NCBI GenBank assembly: GCA_039921525.1 | Contig: JBDSBP010000268.1 | Span: 1-6,312 of the forward strand | DNA: 6,312 bases | Reading direction: 5' to 3' | Origin: JADCRZ01 sp039921525 | Lineage (GTDB): Bacteria > Bacteroidota > Bacteroidia > Chitinophagales > Chitinophagaceae | In this document: one piece after another, positions 1 through 5,953 of the stretch | Position numbering within the stretch: the first letter of the stretch is position 1 | Layout: the number at the start of each line of letters is the position of its first letter | Notes under the pieces: model-generated | The model's input: only the letters and a program-made list of their open reading frames with translations | Database searches by the model: none | Told to the model about the DNA's origin: nothing | Program-made: the position numbers and the translations under genes

Positions 1-75
1 ATTAGCAGTCTGCGTAACATTTGTAGGACATTCATACCTTAATTGCTTATTAGCCGCCCCCAGTTTGCACGATTG

Positions 76-107
76 TTGGCTGCATCGTTTGTAAATTATT
101 ATTATTG
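76..107 (+). promoter_or_regulatory. Possible Bacteroidota-type promoter
   Basis: Bacteroidota sigma factors favour a TTG/TTTG element near -33 and TAnnTTTG near -7. TTG at 76-78 is followed after 21 bp by TATTATTG at 100-107, which matches the -7 consensus except for one base. It would start transcription near 113 and give a leader of roughly 80 nt that contains the GGGGTTTT repeat before the ATG at 192. AT-rich DNA produces such matches by chance, so this is only a candidate. Confidence 0.25.
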
Positions 108-110
108 TTA

Positions 111-153
111 ATTAATTTACCCTTATATCATTTCATTAATGATTTAAATTAAT
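111..153. repeat. AT-rich inverted repeat upstream of the small gene
   Basis: ATTAATTTA at 111-119 is the exact reverse complement of TAAATTAAT at 145-153, with a 25-nt spacer. The spacer holds a smaller palindrome, CATTAATG (134-141), and ATTTAAAT overlaps its end (142-149). The arms lie between the candidate promoter and the GGGGTTTT run. It could be a regulator site or a weak hairpin in the leader, but low-complexity AT sequence may explain it. Confidence 0.3.
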
Positions 154-154
154 A

Positions 155-188
155 GGGGTTTTGGGGTTTTGGGGTTTTGGGGTTTTGG
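155..188 (+). repeat. (GGGGTTTT)4 telomere-like, G-quadruplex-capable tandem repeat
   Basis: Four perfect GGGGTTTT units (155-186) are followed by GG (187-188). Four G4 runs separated by T4 loops form a canonical intramolecular G-quadruplex motif on the plus strand, so the RNA of the downstream gene could also fold it. The unit matches the telomere repeat of ciliates such as Oxytricha, but it is internal here and flanked by bacterial-looking DNA. An in-frame TAG at 153-155 immediately precedes it. The 8-bp unit is not a multiple of three, so gain or loss of a unit would alter both the leader length and the frame of any TTG start inside the repeat. The ATG at 192 lies just downstream. Confidence 0.9.
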
Positions 189-191
189 AAG

Positions 192-590
192 ATGCCAAAT
201 GATCTTGCATCGGTTGTATACACCTGGAACAACAGAAAGGCTGAAGCTAAACCTTTGTTTCGGGGCGAGGAAGCCAGGTATAGCAAAACTTCAACAGTAC
301 TTGTCCGAAATCAGTCTAGCCGTAATGTAAGATTTTTATTTTTCAATGGAGATGATCTTGCGGGGCTATTTTACGAACCATTTCCCGGAGTGGGAGATAA
401 AATGGTCAGTCCGAAATCAGACCTGTTTTTTACTCCACCATCCGCTACGCTTACTCCGAATGTTCAGGTCAGGATGGATGGAAGTCCTCCGCAACTTCTG
501 GGTGATAACAGGAGAACTGCCCAGATGGCATTAGTTAATTTAGGGGATACACTAACGTATCTTGAAGATGGGTCTTATACAATGGGTTAG
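192..590 (+). CDS. Small hypothetical protein, 132 aa
   Basis: I do not recognise this family. The frame is open from 156 to a TAG at 588-590. I chose the ATG at 192 because the alternative, a TTG at 177 adding five residues (MGFWK), lies inside the GGGGTTTT repeat. The product shows no signal peptide, no membrane segment and no cysteine. Its middle has alternating hydrophobic stretches such as STVLVRNQSS, NVRFLFFNGD and ATLTPNVQVRMDG, which suggest a mostly beta-strand, soluble protein. The ending GDTLTYLEDGSYTMG also looks beta-hairpin-like. The composition is that of a real protein, but no upstream partner is visible. A terminator-like hairpin starts about 90 nt after the stop and separates it from the TIR-like/STAND pair, so it is probably a separate transcript. 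It could also be the remnant of a longer gene. Confidence 0.5.
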   Translation: MPNDLASVVYTWNNRKAEAKPLFRGEEARYSKTSTVLVRNQSSRNVRFLFFNGDDLAGLFYEPFPGVGDKMVSPKSDLFFTPPSATLTPNVQVRMDGSPPQLLGDNRRTAQMALVNLGDTLTYLEDGSYTMG

Positions 591-681
591 GTTGTTTATC
601 GGGCCGGCTTTACTGAATTTTTAATATTTTGTCAGCACCATACTCCTCCTTCACTGATGAAAAAAAGCTTGTTTTTTTAAC

Positions 682-730
682 GAACGTTTCCGGCTTCTCC
701 CGCAAAGGAGGCGGGAAACGTTCCCTTTTT
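682..730 (+). terminator. Rho-independent terminator-like hairpin
   Basis: GAACGTTTCC (682-691) pairs perfectly with GGAAACGTTC (714-723). Inside it, CTCC (697-700) pairs with GGAG (707-710) around a CGCAAA loop. The stem is followed by CC and five T residues (726-730). This fits an intrinsic terminator for the small gene ending at 590, although it sits about 90 nt beyond the stop. It would insulate the TIR-like gene at 800 from upstream transcription. Confidence 0.6.
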
Positions 731-772
731 GGCAAATACATTTCAGCAGGCATTGTTTACTATTTGTGCGTC

Positions 773-793
773 ATGAATGTTGAATTGAATTAA
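773..793 (+). CDS. Seven-codon mini-ORF (MNVELN) ahead of the TIR-like gene
   Basis: An ATG at 773 runs six sense codons to a TAA at 791-793, ending only 6 nt before the ATG at 800 and in the same frame. If translated, it could feed ribosomes into the TIR-like gene by reinitiation or act as a tiny leader peptide. Nothing else supports translation. TACTATTTG at 758-766 resembles a Bacteroidota -7 element with one extra spacer base. If it is the promoter, the transcript would begin close to this ATG. Confidence 0.15.
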   Translation: MNVELN

Positions 794-799
794 AAAAAT

Positions 800-2524
800 A
801 TGTCGTTTAAAACAATAAAAAATTTTATTGCTTCTTCTGCTGAATTGAAAGCAGATAGAGATGAGTTCAGAATTTTTATCAGTATAGAAAATGACCGCCT
901 TAACAAACAGGGTATTTACCTGGAAATAGTGCAGTGGGAGAATTTCCTGGATGCTATTTCAGATACACGGCTCCAGGATGAATATAATAAAGCCATTCAT
1001 GAATGCGACATTGCACTCTGCCTTTTTTTCACCAAAGTGGGAAAATATACTGCCGAGGAATTCCATACAGCCTACGAAGTTTTCAAGGTTACAGGCAGAC
1101 CAAGAATCTGGACCTACTTTAAAGACGCCCCGGTAAATACAGGATCAATTTCAGAAGAAATTATGACGTTATTCTCCTTCAAGAAAAAAATTAGTGAACT
1201 CGGTCACTTCTACACCGGTTATACGAATATTGACAACCTTAAATATCAATTTAAAACTCAGTTAGATAATATGCTGCCCGGGATGACCCGCCATGAAAAT
1301 GCCCCATTTTTGGCGACAGGTGAACATACAACTTGCACTCCTGACAATGAACCTAAAAGAAATGCCTTCAATGAAATACTTACGTGCAGATTGATAGAAG
1401 CGATCCAGGATTACAGCCCCAGGGCCAGGAAATTTTTAGAAAATGCAACAAGAATGGAACCTCACTGGGAAACGCAAACCCGTTTCAGCGATCCCGCCAA
1501 AGAAATTATTGCATTTAGTTTTGTGGGTGTTTTGGGTATTCAACTGCGTAAATTGATGGCAATTGGTAAAGAAGATATGTCCGAATATAAACAGAGGAAA
1601 TATCTTGAAAATTGCCAACTCACTTCAAAAAGAGCATTACAGCTTTTATGTTTTGCGTTGCTCTCAAAATTATGGGATTATAAAAAAGAAAAAAACTTTA
1701 CAATTTCACCATGCCAAACGTCCATTTGTAGAAATTTTTTCGATGATGAATTTGAGTTAGACATCATGGGCTTTATCAATTTGTTGATGACACTTACAGC
1801 GATTTTTACAGACAACAACCTGGACTTTCCCATTACTGAACTACATGAATTGCAACCAAACCTTCAAAAAGATAGCGATTTCCTGGTTGCCTGCACCAGC
1901 CTGCACGCTATAAGCGTGCTGTTAGATAGCTCTACCTTTACTTTAGGTGAGTGTATCGAAGCTGAGAGTCAACTAGCATCTGTTTTACAAACGCTAAAAT
2001 TCCTTGCTAAATATAAAATGGTGTCCATTAAAAGTATTGGTTATTCTGAAATGCGCAACTGCAAGCCGCACTACCTGTACAATTACACGGCTTTGGGAAT
2101 AGATAGTAAATCCAACATAAACCAGGAAAGGGTTAACTATGCGGAGTTCCCTATAAATACGGATGCCGTCTTGTTGTATAAGGGAAGCTACCAACAAAAT
2201 GTAAACTTGTTTCCTTTCATTATAGATATAAATGCTCTTTCATTTGAAAGCGGTGCAAAAATTTGCTTTTATGCTTCTCACGATAATGCAAACGGCAGTT
2301 TGAATTATAATTTTTTAGAAGACAACAGTGTTGTAAATATTCTTAATACAGAGACGCTTAAACCCGGGATCGACATCAACGACGTTCTGCTGGATCCAAA
2401 AAAACGCAAAGACATGAAATTTGACACTGTGTTTGATCTTTTCCAGGAGGCAAAAAGAGCGGTTACCGGAATAGACGATGTTACTGGAACAACCGACGAA
2501 GCTGATTGCGAAAATCCATTTTAA
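800..2524 (+). CDS. TIR-like (DUF4062/TIR_3-type) protein, putative effector of a STAND conflict module
   Basis: The 574-aa product begins with a TIR-like alpha/beta domain at about residues 5-160. It opens with FIASSAELKADRDEF (9-23), followed by a strand and helix with LEIVQWENFLDA (41-52), TRLQDEYNKAIHECDIALCL (56-75), and LFFTKVGKYTAEEF (75-88), then IWTYFKDAPV (103-112). This order is typical of the TIR-like/DUF4062 heads found beside STAND NTPases in Bacteroidota. In TIR enzymes the NAD-cleaving glutamate lies just after the third strand; E86 or E87 in YTAEEF is the best candidate here. Residues 165-400 look helical, and 440-550 look beta-rich with a charged tail; I cannot assign either part. 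No signal peptide or membrane helix is visible. The start is the first ATG after an in-frame TAA (791-793), preceded by an A-rich stretch. The stop lies 34 bp before the STAND-LRR gene, so the two are probably cotranscribed. NADase activity is inferred only; a scaffold or NAD-binding role is also possible. Confidence 0.82.
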   Translation: MSFKTIKNFIASSAELKADRDEFRIFISIENDRLNKQGIYLEIVQWENFLDAISDTRLQDEYNKAIHECDIALCLFFTKVGKYTAEEFHTAYEVFKVTGRPRIWTYFKDAPVNTGSISEEIMTLFSFKKKISELGHFYTGYTNIDNLKYQFKTQLDNMLPGMTRHENAPFLATGEHTTCTPDNEPKRNAFNEILTCRLIEAIQDYSPRARKFLENATRMEPHWETQTRFSDPAKEIIAFSFVGVLGIQLRKLMAIGKEDMSEYKQRKYLENCQLTSKRALQLLCFALLSKLWDYKKEKNFTISPCQTSICRNFFDDEFELDIMGFINLLMTLTAIFTDNNLDFPITELHELQPNLQKDSDFLVACTSLHAISVLLDSSTFTLGECIEAESQLASVLQTLKFLAKYKMVSIKSIGYSEMRNCKPHYLYNYTALGIDSKSNINQERVNYAEFPINTDAVLLYKGSYQQNVNLFPFIIDINALSFESGAKICFYASHDNANGSLNYNFLEDNSVVNILNTETLKPGIDINDVLLDPKKRKDMKFDTVFDLFQEAKRAVTGIDDVTGTTDEADCENPF

Positions 2525-2558
2525 CCTACACCTTCTAATGCATATACCGGCAGCTCAA

Positions 2559-5500
2559 ATGAAAAAATATCCGTTTAAATTTTTAGACGCTTATGGCAGG
2601 GATGATGCCGGTATTTTTTTTGGCCGCAGCGAAGAGATTAACGCCCTTTATGAAATGGTATTTCAATCTTCTGTTTTGCTGATCTATGGTGCATCAGGCA
2701 CTGGTAAAACCAGTTTGATCCAGTGCGGCCTGGCTAGCAAATTTCAGTCTCACGACTGGCTGGCATTAACAATTCGAAGGGGAAGCAATATTAATACCTC
2801 CCTCGAGAAATCGTTGGCAGATTCGGGTGGCAATCTCCCAGGGGAGGAAGATGACCTGGAGTGGCTTAAAGAACTGATGGATGGAAAAGAACTGGCGACA
2901 ACAACTGAACAGTTATCTCCACTTGCACGGTCATTGAAGGCTATTTACCTTAATTGTTTCAAACCGATTTACCTCATTTTTGACCAGTTTGAAGAGCTTT
3001 ATATTCTTGGATCAAAAACAGAAGAGCAGCAATTCATCGAAACAATACAATGGATATTAAAAGCAGAAGCGCCCGTTAAAATAATTTTTTGCATAAGGGA
3101 AGAATACCTGGGATACTTAGACTCATTTGAAAGGGCAGTACCTCAACTATTGCGCAAAAAGCTGCGCGTAGAGCCAATGAACATGGATAAAGTGCGGCAG
3201 GTAATTGTAGGGGCAACCAGTTATGAAAACTCCAATGTGCATTTACAAACTGATGAAACAAATAATATTGCCGAAGGCATTTTCGAAAAGATAAAGTCCA
3301 AAGAAAAAACACTCACCATAGAACTGCCTTATCTGCAGGTTTTTCTGGATAAATTTTATATTGAAATCACAAAAGATGAAACCCGTACGACGGAAGCCGT
3401 TTTTACTACACAGGCACTTAAAAATATCGGGGATATCGGTGATGTTCTTCGGAATTTCCTGGAAGAACAGGTGGTTGGGATCAATAGAAAATTAAGTACC
3501 GAATATCCGGGTATTGTAATAGCTACGATATGGAAGATATTATCACCATTTGCAACCCTGGAAGGTACCAAGGAACCAATTGGCAAACACGAATTGTACG
3601 ACCGGTTGCCAGATATTAACCCCTCCCTGATAAGTGCTACGGTGGAAGAATGTATTCGAAGCCGCATTTTACGTTATACGGAAGATGTGGATACTTATGA
3701 AATTGCCCATGATTCACTTGCCAGGCGGATCGCAGAAAAAAGAAGTGATGAAGAAATAGCACTTCTTGAAATTAAACGATTAGTCAAAAGCCAGACTTCG
3801 TTAAAAGCGGATGTCAGGGAATTATTTTCCGAAAAACAATTAAATTTTATTGAGCCCTTTTTTGAGAAACTAGATTTGACCGATAAAGAAAAAGTATTAA
3901 TAGATCAAAGCTATGAAGCAGTTGCCAATGAAAAAGCAGCAGAACAAAAACAACTGCAAGCAGAGAAGGAATACCTTTTGGAACGTCAGCAATTTTTTAA
4001 AAAAAACCAAAAATCACAAAAACGCTTTATAGGATGGATCAGTGTGGCGCTCTTTACCATGATTGGCCTGGCAATATGGGCGTACAGTAAAAAACAGGTA
4101 GCAGAAGTTTCAAAAAGGAATGCCCAGGAGGCAACACGTGAAACCGAGTTAGCCTTGGCGAAAGCCAATAAACTTATCAACGCCTTTTATTTTTATGATG
4201 AAAAATTTGCGTTAGCGATTAAAGATATGGGTAACGGAGAAAAATATGGTTTTATAAACAAAGAGGCTGATCCTGTTATTGATTATAAATATGAGAAAGC
4301 CGAACAGTTTGATTATGAAGACTTGCTTGCTAAAGTCAAAAGATATGATGACGAGGGCTCTCTGACTGACTATTTGATAGATACTACCGGTAAAGAATAT
4401 AAAGTTGCGTACACATTAAAAACGCTGGATAATGACATTACCGCGCTGGATTTGAGAGATCAGCAATTAACTGAATTTCCCCGGGAAATAATGGACCATC
4501 CGCAATTGCGAATTCTTTTAATAAACAAATCCGTTATAAAAAGACTGGCCGGCATAGGCCGACTTAAAATCTTACAAATGCTGGATTTGAGTTATAGTCA
4601 GGTAGAGATCCTGCCCCATGAAATAGGAGCATTAGAAAACCTAGAAATGCTAAACTTAGAATATAATAAGTTAAAGAATTTGCCTGAAGTGATAAAAAAT
4701 CTTAAAACCTTACAAACGTTGTGGTTGGGTTATAATCAGTTTCAAGGCTGGCCCGATGAAATAGGGCAGCTTAAATCCTTACATTCGCTGGATGTAAGTG
4801 GTGCTTCGATAAAGGTCTGGCCCGCGACATTAGAACAACTTAAGGAATTACAACTGTTGATGCTAGATTCTATCCAATTAACGGTTTTACCAGCCAGTAT
4901 AGGAAAACTAATACACTTGAAATCGCTGGGCTTAAGTTATAACAACCTAACGGTCTTGCCAGCCGACATAGGAAAACTAACAAATCTGAAAACATTCGGT
5001 TTGAGAAATAATCAATTAACCTTACTTCCTCCCGAAGTAGGTCAACTAACAAATCTGCACGGGTTGGCGTTGAGTAATAATCAACTAACAGTTTTGCCTG
5101 CAGAAATTAAATCATGGCAGAAATTGGAATGGCTGGACCTTATTAATAATCAGTTATCGATACTGCCTGCGGAAATAGGACAACTTAAAAATCTGCAAAC
5201 CCTGAATTTAGATAGTAATAAGTTATCGAACTTACCTGCCCAGATAACACAACTTAAAAATTTAAACTTGTTGAGTTTAAGTTTTAATAACTTACTGGAG
5301 ATACCTACTGAAATAAACTACTTAATTTCATTACAGTTTTTAGGTTTGAGTGAAAATCAATTAAAGATTTTACCTCCTGAAATAGGACGACTTAAAGCTT
5401 TGCAGATATTAGATTTGCATACTAACAAATTAGCGGAACTACCGGAAGAAATCGGAAGACTTAATAACTTAGAGATGCTAATTTTATATGATAATTTATT

Positions 5501-5840
5501 AACATGGTTGCCTGCCGGAATTGGGCAATTGCAAGCATTACAATCATTGGGTTTGTCTGATAACCAATTGACGATCCTGCCACAAGAGATAGGACAACTT
5601 AGCAATCTAAAATGGCTGTATTTAGACGGTAATAAATTAACAGTACTGCCAACGGAAATTGGGCTACTTAAAACATTAGAACATTTAAGTTTGGAAAATA
5701 ATAAATTAACCGTTTTGCCAGACAATATTGGAAAACTTAAAGCGCTGCATACGCTGGATATCAGGGGTAATCTCATTTCAAAAGCAGAATTGGAACGGAT
5801 ACAATTATTATTACCTACGTGTTTAATCGATCATGATTGA
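2559..5840 (+). CDS. nSTAND NTPase with membrane helix, WG-like segment and C-terminal leucine-rich repeats
   Basis: The 1093-aa product starts MKKYPFKFLDAYGRDDAGIF, the usual N-terminus of Bacteroidota nSTAND1-type NTPases. Walker A is GASGTGKT (44-51). Walker B is YLIFDQFEEL (138-147), with D142 and E145/E146, followed by a strand ending in arginine, IIFCIR (175-180). LPYLQVFL (256-263) and a winged-helix-like region (about 310-392) close with YEIAHDSLA (380-388), whose AHD resembles the MHD motif of NLR switches. A charged coil (about 450-489) leads into one predicted membrane helix (490-509), then a WG-repeat-like stretch around KYGFINKEADPVIDYKYEKA (562-581). About 19 leucine-rich repeats (about 620-1075) of the form LPxEIGxLxNLxxLxLxxNxL follow. 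STAND proteins work as nucleotide-dependent oligomerising switches; here the LRRs would sense and the TIR-like neighbour would respond. The frame is open from an ATG at 2478 overlapping the previous gene. I preferred 2559 because homologous proteins begin near this motif; ATG 2538 (seven residues longer) is a close alternative. Confidence 0.88.
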   Translation: MKKYPFKFLDAYGRDDAGIFFGRSEEINALYEMVFQSSVLLIYGASGTGKTSLIQCGLASKFQSHDWLALTIRRGSNINTSLEKSLADSGGNLPGEEDDLEWLKELMDGKELATTTEQLSPLARSLKAIYLNCFKPIYLIFDQFEELYILGSKTEEQQFIETIQWILKAEAPVKIIFCIREEYLGYLDSFERAVPQLLRKKLRVEPMNMDKVRQVIVGATSYENSNVHLQTDETNNIAEGIFEKIKSKEKTLTIELPYLQVFLDKFYIEITKDETRTTEAVFTTQALKNIGDIGDVLRNFLEEQVVGINRKLSTEYPGIVIATIWKILSPFATLEGTKEPIGKHELYDRLPDINPSLISATVEECIRSRILRYTEDVDTYEIAHDSLARRIAEKRSDEEIALLEIKRLVKSQTSLKADVRELFSEKQLNFIEPFFEKLDLTDKEKVLIDQSYEAVANEKAAEQKQLQAEKEYLLERQQFFKKNQKSQKRFIGWISVALFTMIGLAIWAYSKKQVAEVSKRNAQEATRETELALAKANKLINAFYFYDEKFALAIKDMGNGEKYGFINKEADPVIDYKYEKAEQFDYEDLLAKVKRYDDEGSLTDYLIDTTGKEYKVAYTLKTLDNDITALDLRDQQLTEFPREIMDHPQLRILLINKSVIKRLAGIGRLKILQMLDLSYSQVEILPHEIGALENLEMLNLEYNKLKNLPEVIKNLKTLQTLWLGYNQFQGWPDEIGQLKSLHSLDVSGASIKVWPATLEQLKELQLLMLDSIQLTVLPASIGKLIHLKSLGLSYNNLTVLPADIGKLTNLKTFGLRNNQLTLLPPEVGQLTNLHGLALSNNQLTVLPAEIKSWQKLEWLDLINNQLSILPAEIGQLKNLQTLNLDSNKLSNLPAQITQLKNLNLLSLSFNNLLEIPTEINYLISLQFLGLSENQLKILPPEIGRLKALQILDLHTNKLAELPEEIGRLNNLEMLILYDNLLTWLPAGIGQLQALQSLGLSDNQLTILPQEIGQLSNLKWLYLDGNKLTVLPTEIGLLKTLEHLSLENNKLTVLPDNIGKLKALHTLDIRGNLISKAELERIQLLLPTCLIDHD
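4614..5717 (+). repeat. 69-bp coding tandem repeat array (LRR units)
   Basis: The conserved proline of the LPxEIG motif recurs at residues 686, 709, 732 and so on to 1054 of the STAND-LRR protein. These are 16 consecutive intervals of exactly 23 residues, or 69 bp, with no insertion or deletion. Two earlier, more divergent units (anchors near 641 and 664) precede the regular array, with a one-residue-shorter unit between 664 and 686. The unit matches the 23-residue LRR consensus well known from Leptospira and SHOC2/plant PIRL proteins. Repeats are diverged at DNA level but share short identical blocks; for example, AACTAACAAATCTG occurs at 4975-4988 and again at 5044-5057, exactly one period apart. 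Confidence 0.92.
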
Positions 5841-5953
5841 ATATGTTGAAAACGCTGATTCCTTCTTTGCTTTAAAACGACTTATTAACACAAAAGAAAA
5901 TACCAATTTGTTATGCCATTGAAGGATAGTTAGATGGTTATTCGCTGAAATTT
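5841..5953. other. Convergent intergenic gap without recognisable terminator
   Basis: This 113-bp AT-rich gap separates the end of the STAND-LRR gene from the stop of the convergent AraC-type gene. I see no stable hairpin followed by a T run on either strand. The small palindrome GAAATTTC at 5947-5954 only touches the AraC stop. Termination may depend on Rho or on read-through; no further signal is visible. Confidence 0.5.

Noticed and set aside
155..188. True telomere or eukaryotic contamination
   Set aside because: Only four units, internal to the sequence, and surrounded by genes of bacterial families with bacterial operon spacing.
346..534. Alternative plus-strand frame (62 codons) inside the small gene
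   Set aside because: It is nested in the longer 192-590 frame and is rich in W, M and R without domain-like pattern.
660..678. A7/T7 hairpin (AAAAAAAGCTTGTTTTTTT) as the terminator
   Set aside because: A stem of only A-T pairs with a 5-nt loop is too weak; the GC-containing hairpin just downstream is the better candidate.
3356..3667. Minus-strand open frame of 103 codons inside the STAND gene
   Set aside because: It lies fully within a well-supported coding frame with conserved NTPase motifs, and its translation resembles no protein family.
4614..5717. CRISPR array
   Set aside because: The periodicity lies inside an intact coding frame with LRR consensus; units are diverged and have no repeat/spacer alternation.
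5357..5776. Long minus-strand open frame (139 codons) inside the LRR region
   Set aside because: It is the antisense shadow of the 69-bp LRR repeat, whose regular codon pattern keeps the opposite frame open; its translation is itself just a repeat of the antisense LRR unit.
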